From the NCBI RefSeq assembly GCF_000204055.1, contig NW_006768766.1, forward strand, positions 466,706 through 530,705: a stretch of 64,000 nt of DNA, given 5' to 3'. The position numbers were made by a program, and so were the translations under genes. The notes under the pieces are model-generated. The model had not been told where the DNA came from. It searched no databases and saw only the letters and a list, made by a program, of their open reading frames with translations. Shown here one piece after another: positions 49,626 through 60,379 of the stretch. Each line of letters starts with the position of its first letter. Position 1 is the stretch's first letter. Origin of the DNA: Melampsora larici-populina 98AG31 (taxonomy: Eukaryota; Basidiomycota; Pucciniomycetes; Pucciniales; Melampsoraceae).

Positions 49626-50460
49626 GAGCATCCACTATGGGTGCGGTAACCAAGTGGTTTATCGTAACTTTAACGCCAAATTATACACAGGTCCACTATG
49701 GACCTGTTTTAGACTTGCGGTCCGTACGACTGCATCAAATCTTGCTCTCCGTGTGTTCAAATCTACGCAAGCCTACGACTTGATTTATCGTAGGAAATCA
49801 AGTCAAAACTACTGTTCCCAAAACTTCAAACTGCATATGAAACTTCATTTCTCAAACTTCAAACATCAAAACCTCACTTTCGAACTTCAAATTTCAAACT
49901 TCATCCTCAAATCTCAACTTCGAGATATCACATCTCGGAACATTGCACTTTGAATTGAATCGATTTCAATCACAACATCACCCTATATCTTAATCTTTTG
50001 CGAGACACCTTAAGAATTGAGGTGCACAATAGTCAATTGCTGAGTAGGCTGAGCTCGAGCTCAACCTGTTTGGAATTGAGTCTGAAATGGTGAAGGTGGT
50101 GTGTGAAGCCTATAAAACAAGATTTCTAGACAAGTTGCTCAAATTCTTGATGTTCCTCATCATTGTGGTTTGAAGACTTCAAAAGACAGTCGATGTGTCT
50201 CTTCAAGGAACTTGTAGTGGGCATCTGATGGATGGTTTTTCGGATGGGATTTGTGAGAAAGATATGATAAATCATCGCAAAATCAAACCACTGTGGATCT
50301 GGTTGATTCACAGTGATTTATCGTAGTTAAATCAGACATTACATCAATCCGTAGTGGATTTCATGCGGTTACCAACTTAGGTAAAACACGTGTGATTAAA
50401 TTTCGCGGTCAGGAACGCAAAACTTACGATAAATCACCATCATGATAGTGGATGCTCTTA
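49623..50460. mobile_element. 832-bp inverted-repeat element with TTA target site, inserted at the end of the previous MITE
   Basis: The element at 49626-50457 starts GAGCATCCACTAT and ends with its complement. TTA is present at 49623-49625 and 50458-50460. Subterminal GGTTTATCGTAA/TTACGATAAATCACC and GCGGTAACC/GCGGTTACC words repeat the inverted arrangement. A 3-bp TTA/TAA target duplication is typical of PIF/Harbinger elements. No transposase remains. Confidence 0.72.
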
Positions 50461-50497
50461 CAGGTGTATATCTGATGAATATGGGGTTTTTTGTTAG

Positions 50498-51100
50498 TAC
50501 AGTCAGTGACAAAAAGTTTACATACCTCGAGTACATATGTAATCCCAGTCTGTCTCTTGAATAAATTCCTCATACCTCATCCAGAACCTGTCTGAAAATG
50601 AAGACTTCTAGCCTGTTGCCCACTCAAAAGGCCTCTATTGTTTTAATGCACCAAGCTGGGTTTCCTGGCACTCAAATTGCCAAGAAACTGGGCCATCCCA
50701 AGTTGACTGTCTATACAGCAATTCACAATGACCGCAAAAGATGTCAATCAACACTCAAAAACACTCGGACAACCAAAAAAGTTCTCAAAACATTGCATAC
50801 TGAGTGGAAGGCAAACCCTTAGAGCAAGCTTCAGGCTTTGGTTGCATCCATACCTGATCAAATCAAGGCTGTGCTCAAAGCAAAGGGTGGACACACTCCC
50901 TGGTAAAAGTGACTGTATTTTAGAGTCTATGTTACAGTTATGAATCCTGAAATTCAATCATACGTACTCTGATGAGTGGCCATCTAGACCATGTAATTTC
51001 AGGTATATCAGTAGTCAGATGTTGAGTACATACGCTTTTTGAGAGTTGCCCAATAGGCAAGCTATGGTACAGGTACGTATACTTTTTGTCACTGACTGTA
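50498..51100 (+). mobile_element. Tc1-like deletion derivative (599 bp)
   Basis: The ends at 50500 (CAGTCAGTGACAAAAAGT) and 51098 (its complement) are typical Tc1 termini, flanked by TA. Inside, 50598-50822 encodes a Tc1 N-terminal helix-turn-helix (LLPTQKASIVLMHQAGFPG, QIAKKLGHPKLTVYTAI). The frame then passes within a few codons, past a TAG at 50820, into the extreme C-terminal segment of Tc1 transposases (LQALVASIPDQIKAVLKAKG, GHTPW, stop). The whole DDE catalytic domain is missing, so this is an internally deleted, non-autonomous copy. Confidence 0.85.
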
Positions 51101-51169
51101 CATTCAACAATATACCCTCTAAAAATACACAAAAATACTCAACTTGAAGCTCTCAACACCAGGAACAAT

Positions 51170-51340
51170 TAGGGGATACAAAGTTAAAACTGGGAGTTTT
51201 TTCCCAGTTTCCCAGTTTCCCAAATACCGCCAAAAACGCAAACTGGGAAACTGGGAGAACATGGGAAAGTTCCAAACACAGCCAAAAATGAAAACTGGGA
51301 AACTGGGAAAAAAATCCCAGTTTTAACTTTGTATCCCCTA
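51170..51340. mobile_element. 167-bp MITE with TA target site
   Basis: Arms begin GGGGATACAAAGTTAAAACT at 51172 and end with the complement at 51338, with TA on both sides. Inner copies of AAACTGGGAAACTGGGA are also inverted, so nearly the whole unit folds on itself. Confidence 0.8.
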
Positions 51341-51429
51341 AATATCAATATTTTTATGTATTTCTTGCCCTCCTCCTGACTGCCCAATATTTTTGTATAT
51401 CAATATTTGCGTTTTCTACCCAGAAAACA

Positions 51430-51930
51430 TTATATTCTTTGTAGTGAGAGGCATTTGAAGAAGCCATACATGAATATCATGAGGAGCCAACCCATAAAGC
51501 GCAAGGAGCATCTGATTCTGAGCAGCACAAGGTGTGTTGACAAGCTCAATGAATAAAGCTTACAGCTCCTGTTGAAAAGGTCCACAGGTTTTTCTTCTAC
51601 CTTCAGCCATCTGGAAAGAGTGTTTTTGTGAACATGAAATGTTTTGGTTGTTTGGTGGATGTCACAGCCATGTGTATTGTGCCATTCAATCACTTCCTTC
51701 TTGGACTGATCACACTCTTCACAGTGGTTCCAGCAATCTATATTTCCCCCACTTTGTGCATACTGCTGCATCCAAGTGTTCAACTTGCTTTGAGGGAAAT
51801 TGTGATGTGCAGCAGCAGCCATCTGATTACCAAAGCTTCCAACTGAATCAACCACCATCTTTTTGAAGATGGGGGAGTACTTGGTTTGGATTTTGACTCC
51901 ATTTGAAGACTTTCTTTCTCCTTTTACCAT
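51430..51930 (-). pseudogene. N-terminal fragment of a transposase with two helix-turn-helix blocks
   Basis: The minus-strand frame reads KYSPIFKKMVVDSVGSFGNQ, AAAAHHNFPQSKLNTWMQQY and, later, KEVIEWHNTHGCDIHQTTKTF, HVHKNTLSRWLK. Two successive helix-turn-helix DNA-binding units at the N-terminus are typical of Tc1/mariner/pogo-type transposases. No catalytic DDE part is found downstream, where the frame turns to hydrophobic noise after WLKVEEKP (probably an intron or the break). Function: DNA binding of a lost transposase. Confidence 0.5.
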
Positions 51931-52633
51931 TTTGGCAAGAGAAATGAATTGATGCCTCCAAACTAGAAAAAGAATTGAAAACTTGAAAAAAAAATCTTTT
52001 TACAATGTAATTTGAATACAACTGATACAGAGCTGTAGGGCAATCATAGTTCTTTGGTACAAAATTTTTTGCTTGTTCAAAATTATGAATCCATGCTAGG
52101 TTTTTGAGTCTAATGGTGTATTTTCATATTTAACAGCACTTGATTGATGAAGTATAGGGCATAGCATAAGGCATAGGTCATGTAGAGGACAAGGGAATGA
52201 TAAAGTGCTGAGCTTCAAATGAGAAGGAAAAAATTGAACAAGATCAAGGAACAAGCAATGTAGAAAATCTGTGGAAAACAAAAAGAATGGAATAAAAAGA
52301 GAGAGATCAATCAAGGTGATTGAGGGCAACATTGGGCTGTTGTGTTGCATTGCAAGCCACACCCATTTCACACAACACAAAATGTGTTTTTTTCTATTAC
52401 TTGGGCACAACACAACAGATTTTGAAATACCATATTAGGAAAATCATAATATACACAATTGAATTATGATTGAGAAAAAGAAAAGACTATCAAAGTATCA
52501 ATGTATAAGCCAATTGGTTATCAAAGTTTTGAAGTAAAAAAAGATTATTCAAGCATAAGAATCTTGATTTGTTAAAGTATCAAGATATAACAAAGATTTT
52601 ATACAAAGGAAAGTGTAAGAAATTGTTGATGTC
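51931..52633. other. No gene recognised
   Basis: AT-rich sequence between the transposase fragment and the next element. Frames are T-rich artefacts. Confidence 0.4.
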
Positions 52634-53605
52634 TAAGGGTACGTTTGGTAGCAATTATTTTTGGCGATTATTTTGCAAAATAATGGCTGTTAAAAAAATA
52701 CATTTGGGACCACTTATGGTACCCAGAAATAAACTCCTCCCCCGTCCCAAAAGGAGTTTAAAACAGGACTTTGGATAAACGCCAAAAGGGAGTTTATCCG
52801 TGCAATAAACTCCCTTTTGTACTTCACAAAATTTCATCTCAAAAAACTTCAACCCTCCTCAATCGATACAATATGTATTCACTTCATAAGATGCTTGTTC
52901 TTTGACTCAATCAACATCTTCAACACTACACCATCATACTCAAGACTCACAAGCCAATCTTTGCTTCTACTCCTTGCTTCCTGTGTAAAAAGTTATCTAT
53001 TTTGATTGTACAAATGAAATCTTGAAAACCAATTTTGATTGAACAAACAAGTTATCAATTGTTCAATTTCCAGTCAATTTTGCAATTTCAATCAATCGGT
53101 CAATTTTAGATCAACTTTTCAAAACCAATCAATCATTCAACTTCATTCTATCAATCTCAATCAATTGTTGAATTTCAAAAAATCTCAAAACAAATCACTC
53201 TTGAAAGATGAGATAAATAGGAAGTGGTGGAGAGTGTTGAATTTGGTGGGACATGTTTCTGTTATTGTGAGCGTGTTTGGGCAAAAGATTGTTGGATGGG
53301 GACAAAGGTTGTATCATATGATCATTACTTGTATCGGACATTGCCAGAGGATGTCCATATGGGTGGATGTGAAGTGGTAGAATGTGAAGTGAGCTGAGCT
53401 GAGCTGAGAAACCTTCAAAGAGAGTTGACTACATATAGATACGTCTGGTTGGGATTTTCAACCAAAAGTGATTCTCTTCAATGTACCCTAAACGGAGTTT
53501 ATTTGATGAAAAATCAATTTGAACAATAAACTCATTTGCCCCAGGGCAATGTACCTGGGGTCAAATGGAGTTTACAATTTGTAATTGCAACCAAATGTAC
53601 CCTAA
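52634..53605. mobile_element. 966-bp Harbinger-like non-autonomous element
   Basis: The element at 52637-53602 starts GGGTACGTTTGGTAGCAATT and ends AATTGCAACCAAATGTACCC, an inverted pair with a few differences. It is flanked by TAA on both sides (52634-52636, 53603-53605), the 3-bp duplication usual for PIF/Harbinger. Subterminal AAACTCC/GGAGTTT words occur in both orientations at each end. The interior is Ser/Ile/Gln-rich in frame but carries no transposase motif. Confidence 0.75.
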
Positions 53606-55948
53606 GAAATTACAATGTGGTCATTCAAATCAAGACAAGATCCTTTTCAAGGGATGCTGAGCCGATTATTATAACACAAGCCTCAGTCTGTGACCCACCA
53701 TATCAGCAGGGCATACCTCATTTCCAAGTTGTGTTTCTGACAATGGTACCACACCACATTGCAACAGTAGAAAATTGGGACCCAAAGGGGGACACACATT
53801 GGGAAATGGACCAACTCAATGTGCTGCCTTGCATTTTTCCCTTCTACTCATTGCTTTGTGTTGCTCAATGTTGCACACCAACAGCAAAGCACTGGCTCAA
53901 TGTTGTAAAGAGGGATGTAGTAAGATTGGGTCAAGATTGAGAAGTTGAAACCAAAGCCACAGGAGCAGACATTACAAAAGACTGGTTTGCTTCAGCAAAA
54001 AAACACATGTAAGTGTTTTACATTAAGTATAAATATCAGACATAAGTCACATAGGTTATCATGCTCCCAGAGTCTTTTCACTGGTTGGATAGGGCGTAAC
54101 TTATTTCTTAAGTTCTGGTTTAGGATTGTAATCTGACTCTTCTTGGATTTCAATTGATTCTCATTCAATTTTATCTTGACAATTTCTTTGTGAGAGGGCC
54201 TTAAGTGTTTTAACTTCTGGGTTGAGAGACTCTTGCAGGAGCTATCTCTGCTTTCCTCTGATTGTTCAAAATTTCCTAGCACTGACAGTCATAAAGTCTC
54301 AAAGCAATGAATTAGACATGATGTTTAAGCAAATTGAAAGAAAAGCTAGAGATTTGGTTGGGTCAGCTTGACTATTGGAAATTTGTATTGCAATTAAAAT
54401 AAGCATATCCACCTCAATATTGGTCACATATGTTTATAATATATGTGCACCTTTTCATCCACTTTATAACCATAAATCTTTTCTTTTTGGTAGATTCTTG
54501 TATGCAATACTAATTATACATCAAGGAGTCTATTTTTGAAGGCACTCTGCATTCCCCAAAAATCAGTGCAGAGTTTTCAATGCCTATAGTGTGATATGCC
54601 CACATACTAGATGCATACATCAAGGGTTGACTGTATTCATCTAGAGCTCAAGAGAAAAGTTACATGTGCTATCTGCAGTTGAGAGCCAAGCGTTGGGGAG
54701 CTTTTTGGGCAAGAAGGATACAACTTCCTTGGGAAAAAATAGTGTACAACATGCGCAAGACTACATCACACATAATGTTTATTATGGGTCTGGCAGGATT
54801 CCTTTGTAAAAAAAAGATACCAAAGACTTGCAAGAATGTCCTCAACCATACTCTTGTTCCTGACCTTTGTCTGCATGCAAGTTTGACATAGGTCCCTTGC
54901 TGGGGCTTGGGTTGCAAGCAACAGCTTGGGACTTTGTCAAGTTTAAGAGGAACAGCTTTCTTCTGCTTCTTGAAAGAAAGGTGTAAGTGCACTACCCTTA
55001 CAAGTCCCTCAATACTGAGTGGAAGCGCAGACACAGCCCAGTTGTGTTGCTGTAGAGGTTTATTCAGGTAAGGTAGACCAAATTCAATTGTACATCTCAA
55101 ATATGAGAGAGTTCAGAAGCTGATCAGCAAACAAGTCAAGTGTTGAAGCAGAGCTCATATTGTATGATGAGTGATTGATATATACAGAATGGTACCATTC
55201 AAGCTAGAAGATAAGATAAAATATGGGCAAGGAAATGATGCCTGTGGATCCTGTATAAACAAGGCCAGAGAGAGCTGACCTAAGGTACAGCCAAGATATC
55301 AGTCTTGATGAATCAGATTTTGATTTGAATAAGTCTTAGTGAATTCAGAATGAGTGGACACCAGTAGAAGACGGCAAAGAACTGCAAGATGTTTGAAGTT
55401 ACCTTAGGGGTACATTATATGAATCTAAAAATGGGGACCAATTATGCAAACTTGCAATTACTCAGGTCTGAGGTCTTTGACTTTGATCAACAACATAAAA
55501 GTGAGAAATATAGGCTTTGCATCATGGTCCATAATTACACGGTGATTGTAAGCTGAGGCAACTGTGAATCAAAAATACATGGAGAAGATTCAGTGTTGTG
55601 GACGTAGGTGATAAGGTCTATGTAGCAAAACAAAAAGATATGGTGCACTCCGGATTGGTCAAGCCTACTTGCAGCCGTGAATCAAGAAAACAAGTCAAAG
55701 GACGTCTAGTAAATACAGCAACTACTCTTCCTCTTGGCATTCCTGCAGGGCACATAGCTTAGAACAGATACTAAAGCATGGGTCAAAGGTTGAAATGTTC
55801 GAACCCATGGACAGCTTTTTTGCAAGCTCCGATGGATCATTACGACAAAACTAAAAAGAAACTACATGATATGATATCAGCCGTGGTATATGGTATATCG
55901 GATTGTGCTTGCGATGATCCACAGGAAAAACTAGCTATCTTTCAAATT
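53606..55948. other. No gene recognised
   Basis: Frames of up to 143 codons (53536-53940 plus, 54669-55100 minus) have no motif, intron linkage or signal peptide. Coding-like pieces (VVDVGDKVYVAKQKD near 55600) may be debris of a retroelement but are too short to assign. The last 100 bases are probably the 3' end of the UTP21 transcript. Confidence 0.35.
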
Positions 55949-58900
55949 TCATACCACCCCTGTAGCACCTCTAACAAACGCACTAACACCAATCCCATAA
56001 TCTACTAATCTTTTCAATTTAGAAGTTGCAGCTTCTTGAGCAATCAATAACCTACGCATCGTATCCGTTAGACTCGTCGTTTCATCATCCATTGCACATG
56101 CTAACAGGTCTCCCGGAAGATCTTCTCTGATATCAATGATCTCTTGACCATGAATCTTCAAAAATACGCTCAGGATAGCTTGAATCATTTCAAACTCTTT
56201 TCCTGATGTCAATCGTACAGTAAGAGCTCGTAAAAGTGCCTTCATTTGATCATCTGTAGTGATGGAGCGCAGCTCGATGTCTAGGGCCGATGGCGATAGG
56301 TTTTTGACGTATTCGAAGAGATCTTCATCTTTGTCAGACACGAAAAAATCATGGATTGTTAGTTTTCATACCTTTTCCGCTACCTTAAGCTTGAAGGAGC
56401 ATAGTGCATGATAAGATTGAGCCAAAGAACTAACAATTTTTATCAGATTCATCTTTCATCAGTCTTCTGGTGAATTCTGATTCAACCAAAGCACTGTCGC
56501 CGAGGTCGAACTTTCGCTTCTTAGATCCGTTATCCGCTTGAGTTGTAGATGTTGTCTCCCCTGAGATACTATCCAAACCGACTTTACGGCCGTTTGTGGA
56601 CAAAGTGGGCAAAAAGAAAGGAGCCGCCTCTGCTGTCTTGGGAGGTTCTTTTGGCTTATTCCGAGCCTGCGTATCAATTGAGATCAGTGATAGGTAGGGT
56701 GATATGGTGATGTCAGACTCGGAAAGAGAAAACATACCTTGATAATCTCAAGGTTCAGTAAAGACTGCCACTTGGACTTCGGCATTAAAGATAATGTAAT
56801 CGATCCATCTGAGGATGGATCCGGGATCAAGGATAATCCTTCTTCCAAACTATCTTCCTGCCAAGTTCCCGATCTGGGAGTACTTTCCAAGATACTTGTT
56901 GTGTGGTCCTCGACGCCTTCAAAGAGGGGAGTTTCAAGTGTAGGGATTTCAGCGTCTTTTGCGAGACTCTTATAACTAACTTCGGCAAACTGGGCCCGAT
57001 TCGCCCAAAGAAACACTCCAACACTATCGACATGTGCCGAAGCTAAGAAGTCGCCCGTTGGTGAGAAGGTGATTGAAGTAGCGACACTATGGGTCCGGAA
57101 TGCATCAATCAACGAGCCAGTGGGAAGATCGTACGTCCGGATCACAGAGTCCGCACTCGTCACTACGAGCCAACGCGAATCTGGTGAAAAAACCTGAAGT
57201 GATAGTGGTAAGATCATATGACTGATGTGATCCTAGCTTATAATGAAGACTAACCATGTCAAGCACCGGCTTGGGAAGCGGACCCAACTCTCGCACAGTC
57301 CGCCTAGTTTCGATATCCAACACTCTGACATGACGGTCCTCGCACGCGACTGCAAGAAGACCATTATCACGCTGTAGAAGCATGATAGAAGAAGCGCATG
57401 GCAGGGTGATAGTATGAGAGAGTTTTGCCGACATAAAATCATAGAACTGCGAAATATCAACCATAAGTCTATGTCAGCCACCAAACAAAATAGGACTTGT
57501 ACGAAAAGTCACCTTACGTAGATGATTCCCGGATGTGTCAAGATGATGACAAAGCGGTTCAGAACATCCGTCGCGATTCCCATTACCTTGCTATCAGTCT
57601 TAGTTGCCCGGACCTTCGAAGAAGTCGGTATAATAAACTCTCTTCGTTTCATGCCACTTTGCATGTTCCACATGCCTATTCGGCCAGTACCATGAGTTCC
57701 TGATAAGCCATAGTTTCCACATGCTGTCACACAAACACATCGCGTAACCTCTTCTGGGGGAGCTAGCTTGAAGGATGTGTGACTGGTGAGCGAAAAGGAA
57801 TGTTTTCCTATCCGTTTGTTCTGGACTGACCACGACTTCGCTTCAGGATGTCCCTCGTGAGATGTTAAGAGATTGTCCCAATCCTTGGCTCTCGACGTGG
57901 AATATGATAAGCCAGTTACAGGAGGCAGCCGTAGCGATGAAACAGGCGTAGCCAATTGAGAAGCCTTTTTGGCGAGTGAGCCTTGACTAATTTCAAAACT
58001 TCTCGAGTCTCGGACCACGCTGGTGGAGCGTAAAGTTCCATCTTTACCCGCACTGATAATTGTTTTACCGTCATCGCCGTAATATTTTATCAGCTGTGGA
58101 GGCTTTTGATGTCCAGAGCGCTGACTGAGCAATCGAGGCAGGCCGGTAGGGGTTTCGAACAACCATAGCTTGATACTATTGTCACCACTAGCGGTAAGCA
58201 TGATAGGCTGACCCGGCAAAAATTGTACACCTGATACAGCGGAGTCGTGGGCTTCGCGAAGGATGTGCAAGAGCTGTCCAGATTGGTTCATGTTCCAGAT
58301 AGCCAGGTGTCCCTGAGAGGAGCTAGTAACGAGGAGTTGACAATCGGAATCTTATCAACCCATTCAGATTGTTGTCAGAGACAGAAGTAAAACAGCAGGA
58401 AGAGAATCAAAACCCCTTTGAAATCTATCTTTCAGACGGTTTTCTTTCATGAAGACTTGATGAGAAATGGAGAGAAACCAAAAATGTTTCGTAGTTCAAC
58501 TTGAAAGAGCACTCACCCGATCGAAAAGCTATGCCTGTGATTGACTCGTTGGGATCGTCAGGTGAATCAGATCCCATCTTAACAGCCAGAATCTCTTCTC
58601 CGAAGCGAATGTCTACCAAGCTGCACCACCCATCGGCGAAACCAACGGCCAGAATGTCGACAGCAGGGCCCTGTGCCATATAAGTGATCGGAACCTTGGC
58701 ACCCTTGGATCTGCATTTGGTCGGTCTGGAAAACAAGCTCGGCTGGAACATGTGAATGAGAGCACCGATTTGAACGTTGTAAATTGCCAAACCGCCTTGC
58801 TCAGAGGCTATCACAACTTTGTTAACATAAGTAGCAGGATGTATCAGAGTGCTAGCCACACCGAAGGTCGAAGGTAAATCGATAGTAAGATGAAGTTCTA

Positions 58901-59536
58901 TCATTGAAGGTAAGCAGGAAAATCAGTGTGCGCCACAGGATAAGACCACCACAATATTATGAATGAATACCTTGAGGATTATCAAGATGCCAGACCCAGA
59001 TTGTACGCCCGCAAGTAGAGAGCCCGACGACTTGATTTCCATATGTGAGGAATTCTCTGATGCCTTGCTTAGAGTTCGATGCCTTGAAGCCAGCGATCCA
59101 ATCCGGACTATCTGATTGTTCATCGAGGGCGCTCGTGCGTAGGATACTAGTGAGCTTGGTTCGTTTGTAAACATAAATATTTTCGCCCGCTGAAGCCAAG
59201 ATCAAACCCGTTGGATGTATACTAAGCCAAGTAATGGGACATGGAGTCAAAGGACCTAAATTGGATTATAGATTGATGAATAAGTAATCATTGATTCCTA
59301 AAATCGTAGGAGTTCAGATTAACCAAGAGCGTACCAACATATAAGAGTCTCAAGGAATCCGTTGTCCAAAGTGCCCATCCGATTCCAAGACTTGTGAGAA
59401 TAACTTGAGATGATTTTTGAGACGCATTGGGCCCCAAGATAGCAGAAGCTTGAGTTGAATGGGCCAATAGAGAGAATGGTACGTCGGTGGAAACGTGACC
59501 AAGGGATCGAAAGGGTGCGTAAAGTGATGTGGACAT
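55949..59536 (-). CDS. UTP21: UTP21 (WDR36) subunit of the small-subunit processome
   Basis: Eight exons on the minus strand (59536-59335, 59255-58971, 58897-58517, 58350-57518, 57446-57255, 57193-56738, 56666-56435, 56328-55949) give 986 aa, close to the usual 900-950. It opens MSTSLYAPFRSLGHVSTDVP, the UTP21 N-terminus. Tandem WD40 blades follow (SGDNSIKLWLF, TGRIGMWNMQSG, DRHVRVLDIETR, VFSPDSRWLVV), then the signature VDSVGVFLWANRAQFAEVSY after the second propeller. The C-terminal UTP21-specific domain contains LFEYVKNLSPSALDIELRSI and LRALTVRLTSGKEFEMIQAI. UTP21 belongs to the UtpB complex in the nucleolus and is needed for 18S rRNA processing. A less conserved acidic/basic linker (KKRKFDLGD) lies before the last domain. 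All junctions keep frame and the copy looks intact. Confidence 0.93.
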
Positions 59537-60379
59537 GAGCGTAGAGGATGATTGGTAAACTAGAATCAATCAAATCTTTAGTTGACTCTTGACCATTCTA
59601 CGTATGTATGCGTTCAAAATTCAAACATGTAACTCGATTTGTGGTCTCACTATGTCAATCGAGAGTCCGGAGACTTTCACATATTGATCACGTATGTAGA
59701 GTACCTGGTAAGTACGTGATACTTCAAGTTAGAAGCTGTACCATATCGAGCCGATAATGACCGGATGAAGATGAAATTTATCAGTCTGGATTCTTCTTCA
59801 AGCTTAGAATAACATCGTTTTTAAGTTTTAACTTCAAAACCTCAGATCCGGATCGTTTATCGCTTTCTGTCTTCTGTCATCTTTGAACCATTTCCAATCC
59901 TTCCCATTTCTTTCTGAGTGCCATTAGAATACCTAAAAGATCAAACATACTTGTTATGATTGCTTGATATCTTAGTCGATGCATTGTATAGTTGTGTGAT
60001 GGTGGTTCATCACCAGGTCGCTCACGGTGGAAGAAGGCAGTCAAAAGACAGGGACTCGGCAGTTATCGCGTGACTCGGCAGAGCCATTGCATGACAGAAA
60101 CTCACTGTACAGTAAGGGTACTCAAAGTACTATGTGGCACCACATATGTATCTGGCGTCACATACTTTTCAAATTTCATTTTTGACACGGAAATTATTAC
60201 CTTTGCTAAAAAGGTTGACACCTTGAGCCCGGGGTTTTTTTTTGGCTACCCACTGCAGCACTGCGCCGCAGCCAACTCCTGAACCAGTCAAATTTGGGCA
60301 CACTGACTGAAAATCCTGTGCCGTGCTCTCTTCAGTGCACCATCTCCATCTCCAGGTGCAGTTTTTTGCTTGCTCAAGC
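59537..60379. other. Divergent intergenic region
   Basis: It contains the promoters of UTP21 (minus) and of the SAM-like gene (plus). No ORF is supported; 60000-60280 has a few GC-rich words without recognised content. Confidence 0.45.

Noticed and set aside
54669..55100. 143-codon minus-strand frame with some hydrophobic segments
   Set aside because: No recognisable domain, no introns, and it lies in element debris.
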